Notes: generated by a model not told the origin, from the letters alone. A DNA stretch of 64,000 nt from Parasulfuritortus sp049322515 (GCA_049322515.1 JBMOQW010000029.1:1-64000), one strand, 5' to 3'; shown: positions 1-8,159, numbered from the stretch's first letter. A program made the numbers and translations.

Positions 1-127
1 CCAGCGCCGCGCCAGCCAGCAGGCCGCCGCCCCACAGGCCGAGGCGGGGCCGGGCCCCGGCCGGCACCCCGGCCAGCAGCAGGGCCCAGCCGAGCGGCAG
101 CAGGATCGGGGCGAGCACCCAGTTCAT
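1..127 (-). CDS. mrpD: Mrp antiporter subunit D, N-terminal fragment
   Basis: Only the first 42 codons lie in the window and the gene continues past the left edge. The start ATG at 125-127 overlaps the end of mrpC by 4 bp, as at every junction of this cluster. The visible residues begin MNWVLAPILLPLG and form one hydrophobic segment, as expected for the first membrane helix of MrpD, a homologue of the ion-pumping subunits of complex I. The identity rests mainly on gene order (A-B-C-D). A complete paralogue lies at 61427-62923. Confidence 0.8.
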   Translation of the reverse strand, partial: MNWVLAPILLPLGWALLLAGVPAGARPRLGLWGGGLLAGAAL

Positions 128-510
128 GGCGCCAGCTCCGGCGGTTTGACCGGATCGTCGGCCACCGGCTCGGGGCCACGCAGATCGTCGACCGCCTGCC
201 CAGGCACGCGCCGGGCCAGATTGGCGACCAGAACCAGGGCGAAGCACAACAAGGCAAACCCGATCACGATGGCGGTCAGCACCAGGGCTTGCGGCAACGG
301 GTCGGCGGCGCCCGACGCCAGAAGCACGGCGTCGGGCGGCATGATCGGCGGCGCCAGGCCGCCCGGACGCCCGGCTAGGAACACCGCCAGGTTGGCCACC
401 CCGCCCAGCATGGCCAGGCCGAGCACCACGCGGACCAGGTCGCGCGACAGGACCAGGAGCACCCCGGCGCCAACCAGGACCGACAGGGTGACGAGCAGCA
501 TCAGCATCAT
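124..510 (-). CDS. mrpC: Mrp antiporter subunit C (NuoK-like)
   Basis: 128 aa with three predicted membrane helices. It belongs to the MrpC/MnhC family, related to NuoK of complex I, and is a membrane subunit of the multi-subunit Na+(K+)/H+ antiporter. The family motif region DPLPQALVLTAIVIGFA is intact; the paralogue at 61101-61430 has a near-identical stretch. Two adjacent ATG codons are possible (508-510 and 505-507). I take the first, which overlaps mrpB by 4 bp. The C-terminal tail is longer and more proline-rich than in the paralogue. Confidence 0.9.
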   Translation of the reverse strand: MMLMLLVTLSVLVGAGVLLVLSRDLVRVVLGLAMLGGVANLAVFLAGRPGGLAPPIMPPDAVLLASGAADPLPQALVLTAIVIGFALLCFALVLVANLARRVPGQAVDDLRGPEPVADDPVKPPELAP

Positions 511-908
511 GACGGCGGCGCCTCCAGCAAGGCCTGCACATAGCCGTTGAGCGCCCCCCAGACCGCCAGGAAGACGCCCAGGTCGAACAGCAGCACGGTG
601 TTCAGGGGCCCCAGGCGCTGGTGATCGAGAAAGGCCTCGCCGGCCAGCAGCGCCGGCACCCCGGCCAGGAGCGCCAGGCCGACCCCCAGGGCGGCGAGCC
701 GTTCCGGCGCGATCGGCAGGCGCCGGCGCGCGGCCTCGACACCGAGGATCAGGGCCAGCTGGGCACTGGCCGCCACCGCGACCAGGCCGCCGATGAAGCC
801 GCCGCCGGGATGATGATGGCCGCGCAGGAGAATGACCAGGGCGACCACCAGCATCAGCCAGTACAAGACCGGCGCGGCATGTTCCAGCAGGCGCGCACGC
901 GGGCTCAT
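507..908 (-). CDS. mrpB: Mrp antiporter subunit B
   Basis: 133 aa, MrpB/MnhB family, with about four membrane helices. The signature HHHPGGGFIGGL near residues 31-42 matches the conserved HNLPGGGF-type loop of this subunit. Here B is a separate gene, while in the second Mrp locus of this window the same domain is fused to the end of MrpA. The start overlaps the mrpA stop by 4 bp, so translation is probably coupled. It is part of the minus-strand operon that starts near 5267. Confidence 0.9.
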   Translation of the reverse strand: MSPRARLLEHAAPVLYWLMLVVALVILLRGHHHPGGGFIGGLVAVAASAQLALILGVEAARRRLPIAPERLAALGVGLALLAGVPALLAGEAFLDHQRLGPLNTVLLFDLGVFLAVWGALNGYVQALLEAPPS

Positions 909-3163
909 GCCGGCCTCCGGCGCAATCCCGCCAGCAAGGGCAGCGCGGCGAACAGGGACGCGGCCAGGACGGCCACCTCGCCCAGGGTATCGAAGGCCCG
1001 GAAATCGACGATGATGACGTTGACCACGTTGCGGCCGCCGGCCTCGGCCAGGCTATGGGCGGCAAACCAGGCCGGCAGATCGCCGGCGGGCGGCAGGGCG
1101 ACCAGATGGGCGAGCAGCATGAAGGTCGCCAGCCCGGCCGCCAAAGCGATCGCGACGTGCGACGCCCGCCACGGGACGGTGCTCTCGGCCGCCGGCCCGA
1201 GCCGGCCGAGCACGGTGGCCGCCACCACGACCAGCACGGTTTCCACCGCGAACTGGGTGAAGGCCAGGTCCGGCGCACCAGAGAACAGGAACAGCAGGGC
1301 GGCGCCATAGCCGACCAGGCCGCTCGCCATCAGCAGGGCGATGCGCGGCAGGCGGGCCAGGCTGGCCAGGCCGCCGGCCAGCATCAGCGCGCAGGCCAGC
1401 GCCCAGGCCCAGCCCTGGGCCGGCCAGGCCAGCCAGTCGGGCGCCGGCCGCCAGGTCATGGGGGCCCCCGCCACCAGGAGCCCGCCCAGGCCCAGCAACG
1501 CCGCCAGGGTCAGGCGCAGGGCATCGCCCAGGCGGCCGCTGGTCAGCCACCGGGTCTGCCAGGCCGCCAGCCGGGGCAGGGCCTGCCAGATTCCCTGCCA
1601 GGCCGCCTCCGGGCCGATCCGGTCGAGCCAATGGATACGCTGCAACCCGTCGTGCAGGCGGTCCCAGGACAGGAACAGCACGGCCCCGATCGCCAGGGTC
1701 AGCTCGAGCGCGCCCAGGGTGCCGTCGAAACTGTAGGCAGACTCCAGCAGTGCCGTGCTCAAGGAGGGCGAGACCACGGTCGCGGCCTCGACCAGGAGCG
1801 GATCGGCGACCCGGGGCAGGAATTCGAACTCCAGGGCGATCAAGGCCAGGATCAAAGGCGGCAGGCGCATTGCCCAGGACACTTCGTGGACCCGGCCGGG
1901 CGGATGCCGCATCGGTCCCCAGAACACCCGCACCGCCGCGACCGCCGCCACCGCCACGGTCACTGCGTTGACCAGCAGGCTGGCGTAGCCGACCAGGGCG
2001 AACACTTCGGCCTCGGCCTTGGCCGCGCTCATCGCCTCCTTGGCGACGAAGCCGAACGACATCGGCAAGCCGGCCATCGACAGGCCGGCCAGCACCGCCA
2101 CTGCGGCAGTCCAGGGCATGACCCGGCGCAAGCCCATGAGCTGGTCGATCTGGCGGGTGCCGGTGGCATGGTCGATGCTGCCGGCGACCATGAACAGAGG
2201 CGCCTTGTACAGGGCATGGGCGAACAGGAACGCCACCACCGCCAGGCCGGCCCCCGGACCGGGCAAACCGACCAGCATGACCAGGGTACCCAGCGCCGAC
2301 ACCGTGGTGCGCGCCAGGATGCGTTTCAGGTCGCGCTCGCGCAAGGCCAGCACCGCCGCCCAGACCGCCGTCACGGTACCGGTGCCGACCAGGGCGTACT
2401 GCCAGAACGGCACCTCGTTGAAGGCCGGGTCGAGACGGGCCAGGAGATACACGCCGAGCTTCACCATGGTCGCCGAATGCAGGTAGGCCGACACCGGGGT
2501 CGGCGCGTGCATGGCGTTGGGCAGCCAGAAATGGAAAGGAAACTGGGCCGACTTGGTGAACGCGCCCAGCATCACCAAGGACAGCGCCAGGGGCAGGCGC
2601 GGATGGTCGGCGAGGGCCGGCCCGGCCGCGACGATGCCGGACAGGGTCCAGGACTGGGCCATCTGGGCCAGCAGGACCAGGCCGCCGAGCAGCGCCAGGC
2701 CGCCGCCGACGGTGACCAGCAAGGCCTGGCGGGCCGCCGCGCGCGCCTCATCGCGATGGTGGCGCCAGCCGACCAGGGCGAAAGACAGCAGGCTGGTCGC
2801 CTCCCAGAACAGGAACAACAGAAGCACATGGTCAGCGCTCACCGCGCCGACCATGGCCAGCATGAACGCGCCGAGCAGCCCGTACAGGCGCAGTCGGCGC
2901 GGTTCGTGATCGAGGTAGCCATGGCCATAGAGAAAAACCAGTGCCCCGACCCCGGTGATCAGGGCCAGCATCTGGGCCGACAGGCCGTCGATGTGCCAGG
3001 CCAGCGCCACGTCCAGGCTGGGCACCCAGGCCCAGCTGCCGCGCCAGGGCAAGGGCCATTGGCTCAGGCCCCAGACCAGGCCGAGGAAAGCCAGCGCCGG
3101 CAAGGCCAGCAACAGAACATAGAGGGGGCCGGAACGGGCCGGCGCCGCCGGTGCGCTGCTCAT
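905..3163 (-). CDS. mrpA: Mrp antiporter subunit A (NuoL-like)
   Basis: 752 aa, a polytopic membrane protein and the largest Mrp subunit. The N-terminal two thirds is a proton-conducting transporter domain like NuoL, with the conserved KSAQFPFHFWLP and HAPTPVSAYLHSATMVK stretches that carry key lysine and histidine residues. The C-terminal third holds the MbhD-like segment (SGAPDLAFTQFAVE) and the MbhE-like end (NVVNVIIVDFRAFDTLGE). The start at 3161-3163 overlaps the CBS gene by 4 bp. An in-frame upstream extension reaches 3502 but has no family similarity. It is not DabB, because it has the MrpA tail and sits with mrpB, C and D. Confidence 0.93.
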   Translation of the reverse strand: MSSAPAAPARSGPLYVLLLALPALAFLGLVWGLSQWPLPWRGSWAWVPSLDVALAWHIDGLSAQMLALITGVGALVFLYGHGYLDHEPRRLRLYGLLGAFMLAMVGAVSADHVLLLFLFWEATSLLSFALVGWRHHRDEARAAARQALLVTVGGGLALLGGLVLLAQMAQSWTLSGIVAAGPALADHPRLPLALSLVMLGAFTKSAQFPFHFWLPNAMHAPTPVSAYLHSATMVKLGVYLLARLDPAFNEVPFWQYALVGTGTVTAVWAAVLALRERDLKRILARTTVSALGTLVMLVGLPGPGAGLAVVAFLFAHALYKAPLFMVAGSIDHATGTRQIDQLMGLRRVMPWTAAVAVLAGLSMAGLPMSFGFVAKEAMSAAKAEAEVFALVGYASLLVNAVTVAVAAVAAVRVFWGPMRHPPGRVHEVSWAMRLPPLILALIALEFEFLPRVADPLLVEAATVVSPSLSTALLESAYSFDGTLGALELTLAIGAVLFLSWDRLHDGLQRIHWLDRIGPEAAWQGIWQALPRLAAWQTRWLTSGRLGDALRLTLAALLGLGGLLVAGAPMTWRPAPDWLAWPAQGWAWALACALMLAGGLASLARLPRIALLMASGLVGYGAALLFLFSGAPDLAFTQFAVETVLVVVAATVLGRLGPAAESTVPWRASHVAIALAAGLATFMLLAHLVALPPAGDLPAWFAAHSLAEAGGRNVVNVIIVDFRAFDTLGEVAVLAASLFAALPLLAGLRRRPA

Positions 3164-3801
3164 CCCCAGAGGCTCAAGGGGGGATCGTGGCTGAGGGCGC
3201 GCAGCAAGTCGCCCCGGGTGACGATGCCGACCAGCCGGTCCGCGCGGTCGATCACCGGCAACCCCGGAAGGTCGTATTCGAGCAGGACCCGGGCCACGCG
3301 ACGCACGTCGCTGACCGGATCGGCGCTCAATACCGGCGAAGTCATCACCGCCTCGACGCCCCTGGGCAGGGAGTCGCGCACCACGCCCTGCTCGACGTTG
3401 ATGACGGTCAGCATGTCGAGCACGGTGACCAGGCCAACCACCCGCCCGGCGGGCGACACCACCGGGGCCTGGCCATAGCCGGCCCGGACCAGCACTTCCC
3501 AAGCCCGCTCGACCGGCAGGGTGGGCGCCAGGGTGAGCACGTCCCGGCTCATCACCTGGGCGGCATGCAGGATCGGTTCCCGGCTGTCCTCGCGGCCCAG
3601 CATGCGTCGATACTCGGCGGTCGCGGCCTGGTCCGGCGCCGCGTGGCCCTCGCCACGCAGGCGCGCCAGCTCCGGGCCGAATTCCTCGCCTTCACGGGCA
3701 ATGCCCCGGGCATGCCGGGCCGCGGCCAGGCCGGCCACCGCGCCGAGTTCCTCGAGCGGACCGCGAAAAGTCATTCCAGTGACGCCGTAAACGGAGAACA
3801 T
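3160..3801 (-). CDS. CBS-domain pair protein
   Basis: 213 aa. The C-terminal half is a pair of CBS domains (about residues 80-210), recognisable by VMSRDVLTLAP, GRVVGLVTVLDML, VMTSPVLSADP and RLVGIVTRGDLLRAL. Such tandem pairs bind adenine nucleotides and usually regulate transporters or enzymes. The N-terminal 75 residues are not recognised. The gene lies between a cation exchanger and mrpA and overlaps mrpA by 4 bp, so a role in regulating the antiporter is a reasonable inference but is not shown by the sequence. Confidence 0.85.
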   Translation of the reverse strand: MFSVYGVTGMTFRGPLEELGAVAGLAAARHARGIAREGEEFGPELARLRGEGHAAPDQAATAEYRRMLGREDSREPILHAAQVMSRDVLTLAPTLPVERAWEVLVRAGYGQAPVVSPAGRVVGLVTVLDMLTVINVEQGVVRDSLPRGVEAVMTSPVLSADPVSDVRRVARVLLEYDLPGLPVIDRADRLVGIVTRGDLLRALSHDPPLSLWG

Positions 3802-3823
3802 GACCGACCCCCAATGATTCCAG

Positions 3824-4928
3824 TCAGCGACCCGGCGGCGAATCCCGAGTTCCCAGGGCCCGCCAATGCCGCCAGGCCAGCACGATCAGGGTGGCGGCAA
3901 CCAGCGGCAGGACAAAGCCGAGCATGGCGGCCTGGTAGGCCGGCAGCACGGCGTGGCCGGTCGCGGCCAGGATCAGATAGGCGACATAGGCGACGTACAG
4001 GGCCAGGAACAGCACGCCCTCGCCGCGCGCGATCCGGCTGCCGGTGAAGAACACCGGCAGACAGGCCACCGCCACGGCGACCATCACCGGCAGGTCGAAA
4101 GCCAGCAGCGACGGCGCCACGGTCAGCGCGCTGGGCGCCACCAGGGCCGAGAAGCCGAGCACCGAGAGGATATTGAAGATGCTGCTGCCCACGGCATTGC
4201 CGACCGCGATGTCGCGTTCGCCGCGCAGTGCGGCCATGACCGAGGTCGCCACCTCGGGCAGCGAGGTGCCGGCAGCGACGATGGTCAGGCCGATGACCAG
4301 CTCGCTGACCCCGAGCTGGCGGGCGAAGCCGACCGCCGCCTCGACCAGCCAGCGCGCGCCCAGCACCAGGAGGGCCAGCCCGGCCAGGATGAGCAGCACC
4401 TGCACGCCCCAGTGGTCGCGCCAGCCATTGTCCGGCACCGCGAAGGCTTCCTCGTACTCGGCGGCCACCTCGGCCTGGGTGGCGGCGGTCTCGCGTCGGC
4501 TCTGGCGGATCAGCAGCACCGTGTAGCCGATCAGCAAGCCAACCAGCATGGCGCCTTCGCCCCGGCCGATGCCGCCATCCAGGAGCAGCGCCCAGAGCAG
4601 CAGGGAGACGCCGATCATGATCGGCACTTCCTGGCGGATCACCTGCTGATGCACCACCAGCGGGGTGACCAGGGCAGACAGGCCGAGGATCACCAGGATA
4701 TTGAAGATGTTGCTGCCGACCACGTTGCCGAGCGCGATGTCGACCTGACCGGACCAGGCCGACTGCACCGATACCGCGAGTTCCGGGGCGCTGGTGCCGA
4801 AGGCGACCACGGTGAGCCCCACCACCAGGGGCGAGATGCCGAAGGCCAGGGCCAGGCGCGAAGCCCCCCCGGACCAGCAGTTCGGCGCCGACGATCAGGG
4901 CCACCAGACCCAGTACGAACCAGAGCAT
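3824..4928 (-). CDS. Ca2+/Na+ exchanger (CaCA/YrbG family), frameshifted
   Basis: This is a CaCA-family cation exchanger split by a one-base frameshift. The N-terminus MLWFVLGLVALIVGAELLVR starts at 4928 in one frame. The rest, with both alpha-repeats (TVVAFGTSAPELAVS with NVVGSNIFNIL, and TIVAAGTSLPEVATS with NAVGSSIFNIL), lies in another frame from 3824 to about 4860. The break is at a run of seven C at 4864-4870. Removing one base gives a continuous protein of normal family length (about 367 aa). Sequencing error, phase variation and a recent mutation are all possible. Internal initiation at 4825 would give 333 aa without the first helix. Confidence 0.8.
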
Positions 4929-4967
4929 GCCGCCTCCCCAAGCCAATTGAATCGCCGCTTAATCGTC

Positions 4968-5267
4968 TTAATCGTCGTCGCCCAGTTCCGGATCCCAGCC
5001 CTTGCCCTTGGCCCAGGCCATGGCCTGGGCATACAGCGCGGCATGGCGCTGGCGCAGGTCGTCCGGCAGCCGGCTGGGCAGGTTGCCGTACTTGTCCCAC
5101 TCGTCCTGGACCCGGTCCATCAGCATCTGCATGCGACCGAACTCCCAGCCGGCGCAATCCTCGGTTTCCGGGATGAAGCCGAACAGCCAGCCATCCAGCA
5201 CGATGCGGCCGAGCTGGGTCATGCCGTGCTTGTCCTGATGCAAACCGACGTAAATGTTGTCCTTCAT
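4968..5267 (-). CDS. Conserved-looking protein of unknown function, 99 aa
   Basis: 99 aa, soluble and acidic at the C-terminus (ELGDDD), rich in Trp, Met and Tyr. It has no signal peptide or membrane helix and I do not recognise a family. The start ATG at 5265-5267 is preceded on the coding strand by GGAG, and I chose it over longer in-frame options. It is the first gene of the minus-strand run ahead of the exchanger, CBS and mrp genes, and shares a 163-bp divergent intergenic region with the CsoSCA-like carbonic anhydrase gene. That position hints at a link to ion or inorganic-carbon homeostasis, but nothing more can be said. Confidence 0.7.
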   Translation of the reverse strand: MKDNIYVGLHQDKHGMTQLGRIVLDGWLFGFIPETEDCAGWEFGRMQMLMDRVQDEWDKYGNLPSRLPDDLRQRHAALYAQAMAWAKGKGWDPELGDDD

Positions 5268-5430
5268 GGTGATCGACTCCTGGCGTGATTGGGGGCGGCG
5301 ACTGGGGCCGCCAGTAGTCGGGCGAGGGTACAACAGTGCCCGGGTGGCGTGAAGCCGGAAGCGCCGCCCCTTGCCCTGGCGCGACGGACGGCTACCATAG
5401 GGTGACCCGGCCCAATACCAGGAGCCCCGC

Positions 5431-6483
5431 ATGGCTATCCACGGCGCCCCCATCGCCCAACGCATCGACTGGCTGTTTGATCTGGCCGCGCGCTACACTG
5501 ACACCTACACCAGCCCGGAAACCTGGATGGCGCGCCTGCGCTACCTGGCCCAGCACCCGACCGACATCGTCGCCCTCAAGTGCATGGACGGCCGTATCAA
5601 CATCCCGGTGGCGACCCAGACCCCGCCCGGCATCATCCAGCCGTTCCGCAACCTGGGCGGCATGTTCAACCTGGGCTGGCCGCACCTGAACGAAGCGCTC
5701 GCCAACCACGTCCTGCGCACCGCCCGCCAGGGCCGGCAGACCCTGGCCCTGATCACCTACCATTTCTCCAAGGGCGATCCCGCGCGCGGTTGCGCCGGCT
5801 TCAACTACGACACCGCGGCCGCGATCGCCCACACCCATGCCATCAAGGCCCAGGTCGAGGACGTGTTCGGCCGCGGCCATGGCGGCGTCTACCCGCTCCT
5901 GGTCGGCTTCGAGACCGACGAGGACGCCCTGATCCTGCATGGCGAGCAGGGCGGGCACCTGGATCTGGCCGACTGGACACCAGAGGACGCCGACCGCCTG
6001 GCACCCGAACTCGCCGCCCTGTATCCGGACATGGCACAGCAGATGCGCGACGACCTGATTCCGCTCCTGGCCGGCAACCTGGCCCATATCGCCCAGGTGC
6101 GCGGCCAGGACCGGGCGCTGGACATCGTGCACCGGGAGTGGATGATCTGTGTCGGGCGCGGCTTCGATTTCCTGCACATGCCCAACCTGGCCCTGATCAT
6201 CGGCCCCTACAGCCCAAACCTGGAAGACCCGCTGCGCAAGGCGGCCAGCATCATCCTGAACAACATGCGGGTCGGCCGCATCCCCGACGATGGCTTCCTG
6301 CTCCTGGCCTCGGCGCCTTACGAGGAACTGGGCGTCGACCGGGCCCGCGCGGTGGTCAAGGCACGCTTCATGGCCGAGTTCACCGCCGAACTGATCGGCC
6401 GCGAGTTCCCCGCCCTGGCCGACAAGATGCACCGCCGCACGGCCGTGCTGAACTGGCAGTCACGCGCGCTGGAGCAAGTCTGA
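5431..6483 (+). CDS. Free-standing CsoSCA-like beta-carbonic anhydrase homologue
   Basis: 350 aa, soluble. The zinc-site pattern of beta-carbonic anhydrases is present: C51-x-D53-x-R55 in CMDGR, then H111 and C121 in YHFSKGDPARGC. This H-x9-C spacing is close to CsoSCA (H-x10-C) and unlike the H-x2-C of ordinary beta-enzymes. The second half also parallels the degenerate second domain of CsoSCA, with PLLVGFETDEDALILH against ILLIAVDTDTDAIKVH. What is missing is the roughly 120-residue N-terminal region which in CsoSCA tethers the enzyme to Rubisco. RBS AGGAG precedes the ATG. It is divergent from the exchanger/Mrp operon and about 9 kb from csoSCA. Family membership is well supported by motifs; activity and location are unknown. 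Confidence 0.8.
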   Translation: MAIHGAPIAQRIDWLFDLAARYTDTYTSPETWMARLRYLAQHPTDIVALKCMDGRINIPVATQTPPGIIQPFRNLGGMFNLGWPHLNEALANHVLRTARQGRQTLALITYHFSKGDPARGCAGFNYDTAAAIAHTHAIKAQVEDVFGRGHGGVYPLLVGFETDEDALILHGEQGGHLDLADWTPEDADRLAPELAALYPDMAQQMRDDLIPLLAGNLAHIAQVRGQDRALDIVHREWMICVGRGFDFLHMPNLALIIGPYSPNLEDPLRKAASIILNNMRVGRIPDDGFLLLASAPYEELGVDRARAVVKARFMAEFTAELIGREFPALADKMHRRTAVLNWQSRALEQV

Positions 6484-6485
6484 AT

Positions 6486-7433
6486 TCAGACGCCCGCTCG
6501 ATCCTGGGGATGCAGGATCTCGATCGTGGCGTGGACGATTTCCTCGTGCACCGCCAGGCGCTGGCGCACGGTGTCCGGCGTCAGCCCCGGATCGGCGGTG
6601 ACCACGCTGAGCGCGCAGGCATAGGCCGCCCGACCGACGCGCCAGACATGGAGGTCGGCGATCCGGTCGTCACCGGCCTCCACCACTTCACGGATTTCCT
6701 CGACCACCGGGTGGTCCATCTCCCGGTCCAGCAACACCTTGCCGGTCTCCACCAGGAGCCCCTGGGCCCAGCGGGCCACCAGCACCGCGCCGACGATGCC
6801 CATGACCGGATCGAGCCAGGCCCAGCCAAACACCCAGCCGCCGATCAGGGCGATGATCGCCAGCACCGAGGTGGCCGCGTCGGCGATCACGTGCAGGTAG
6901 GCGGCCTTCAGGTTCAGGTCGGCGTGGTGACCGCCATGACCGTGGTCGTGATGATGGCCGTGGGAAGGATCATGGTCGTGCGCCTGGCCCAGGATCAGCG
7001 CGCTGGCCAGGTTGACCAGCAGCCCGAGCACCGCGACGCCGATCGCCTCCGGGTAATGGATCGCGCGCGGGTCGATGATCCGCTCCACCGAGGCGACCAC
7101 CATCAGGGCCGCCACGCCGAGCAGGAAGATCGCGCTGGCAAAACCGCCCAGGATCTCGATCTTCCAGGTGCCGAAGGCAAAGCGCGGGTCACGGGCGTAC
7201 TTCCGGGCCGCCGTGTAGGCGAAGGCGGACAGGCCGATGGCGAAGGCGTGGGAGCTCATGTGCAGGCCATCGGCCAGCAAGGCCATCGAGTTGAACCACC
7301 AGCCAGCGGCGAGCTCGACCCCCATCATCACGGCCGTGAGCCAGACCACCAGGCGGGTGCCGCGCTCGGCGGCCCGGCTGCCGGTGTCGAAGACATGTTC
7401 GTGGGTCCAGGGCGAAAGGTCGTGGGGGGGCAT
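6486..7433 (-). CDS. dmeF: Co2+/Ni2+(Zn2+) efflux transporter, CDF family (DmeF-like)
   Basis: 315 aa cation-diffusion facilitator with six predicted helices. The metal-site motifs HMSSH (helix 2, with ADGLHM just before) and HVIADAATS (helix 5) are present. A histidine-rich cytoplasmic loop (HDHDPSHGHHHDHGHGGHH) lies near residues 151-169, and a C-terminal cytoplasmic domain follows. It should expel Co2+/Ni2+ or similar ions using the proton gradient. It is divergent from an RcnR-type repressor gene with a fitting operator between them, which favours nickel/cobalt over zinc. It converges with the CsoSCA-like gene, whose stop lies 2 bp away. Confidence 0.88.
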   Translation of the reverse strand: MPPHDLSPWTHEHVFDTGSRAAERGTRLVVWLTAVMMGVELAAGWWFNSMALLADGLHMSSHAFAIGLSAFAYTAARKYARDPRFAFGTWKIEILGGFASAIFLLGVAALMVVASVERIIDPRAIHYPEAIGVAVLGLLVNLASALILGQAHDHDPSHGHHHDHGHGGHHADLNLKAAYLHVIADAATSVLAIIALIGGWVFGWAWLDPVMGIVGAVLVARWAQGLLVETGKVLLDREMDHPVVEEIREVVEAGDDRIADLHVWRVGRAAYACALSVVTADPGLTPDTVRQRLAVHEEIVHATIEILHPQDRAGV

Positions 7434-7495
7434 GCGGCCACCTGTCAGGGGGTGAGTCGGCGGCGCGGAATGCGCCGGCTCGACGGCTGGGCGCT

Positions 7496-7512
7496 ATACT
7501 ACCCCCCAGTAT
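7496..7512. promoter_or_regulatory. RcnR-type operator between dmeF and its repressor
   Basis: On the minus strand this reads TACTGGGGGGTAGTA (7497-7511), an exact match to the known RcnR recognition form TACT-G6-N-AGTA. It lies 28 bp upstream of the repressor start and 63 bp upstream of dmeF, so one bound repressor could control both promoters. Confidence 0.85.
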
Positions 7513-7539
7513 ATTGACTGTCACCCGGACGCCGACCCC

Positions 7540-7815
7540 ATGGCCCACACCCAGCATGCCAAGAAAGCCTTGCTGACCCGGATCCGCCGCATCCAGGGCC
7601 AGAGCGCCGCGCTCGAACGCGCCCTCGAACAGGACGCCGAATGCGGCGCCGTGCTGCAGCAGATCGCCGCCATCCGGGGTGCGGTCAATGGCCTGATGGC
7701 CGAGGTCATGGAAGGCCACCTCCGGGACCACCTGGGCGCCGAGGCCGCGTCCCCGGAACAGCGCCAGGCCGATGTCCAGGTCGTGCTGGCCGCGCTGCGC
7801 AGTTACATGAAATAA
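7540..7815 (+). CDS. dmeR: RcnR/FrmR-family nickel/cobalt-sensing repressor
   Basis: 91 aa all-helical repressor of the CsoR/RcnR/FrmR family. The positions used by E. coli RcnR to bind Ni2+/Co2+ are all present: H3, C35, H60 and H64. Copper-type CsoR and formaldehyde-type FrmR have different ligand sets, so a nickel/cobalt sensor is the best call. It should repress dmeF and itself at the operator 28 bp upstream and let go when metal binds. Confidence 0.9.
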   Translation: MAHTQHAKKALLTRIRRIQGQSAALERALEQDAECGAVLQQIAAIRGAVNGLMAEVMEGHLRDHLGAEAASPEQRQADVQVVLAALRSYMK

Positions 7816-7846
7816 ACGGCGCGATAGCCCGGGCGAATCACCCCGA

Positions 7847-7866
7847 TCGCCAATCCCGATTGGCGA
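7847..7866 (+). terminator. Hairpin after the metal repressor gene
   Basis: Perfect 8-bp stem TCGCCAAT/ATTGGCGA with a 4-base loop, 31 bp after the repressor stop. No T-run follows, so it may be an RNA-stabilising or weak termination structure rather than a classic intrinsic terminator. Confidence 0.4.
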
Positions 7867-7918
7867 GCCGGCGCGGCCTTGGCCAGAATGAGTTCACCTC
7901 ATCCGCCTGGAGACTGCC

Positions 7919-8020
7919 ATGACCCATGCCGCTCAATCGTTCAGGAAACACCCGGTCCGGCTGACGCTCGGCGCCGCCATCAACCTCGGCGGCCTGCTCG
8001 CCCTGGTGGCGCAACTCTGA
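7919..8020 (+). CDS. Putative 33-aa membrane-associated small protein
   Basis: A short reading frame with a good RBS (TGGAG) 6 bp before the ATG. It encodes 33 residues: a basic N-terminus (QSFRKHPVR) followed by one hydrophobic stretch (LTLGAAINLGGLLALVAQL). This is the usual form of a single-pass small membrane protein. I recognise no family. The only support is the RBS, the composition and its place after a hairpin, so it may be spurious. Confidence 0.35.
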   Translation: MTHAAQSFRKHPVRLTLGAAINLGGLLALVAQL

Positions 8021-8159
8021 GCCCGGCCAGCCCGGTCCGTCGCACGGCGCCCGCCGACCCGCCCGCTTCACCCGACCTGCCGACGGGCCGGTCGAATGCC
8101 CTTGCCAAGCCCACGGACAGGGGGCGCATGATTCTGGTACGTGGCCCGGGCGCCCCGAC

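Noticed and set aside
905..3163. mrpA as DabB, with the CsoSCA-like protein as its DabA
   Set aside because: The protein has the MbhD/MbhE tail of MrpA and lies with mrpB, C and D. The carbonic anhydrase homologue is 350 aa and lacks the large DabA (DUF2309) layout. Only a loose analogy remains.
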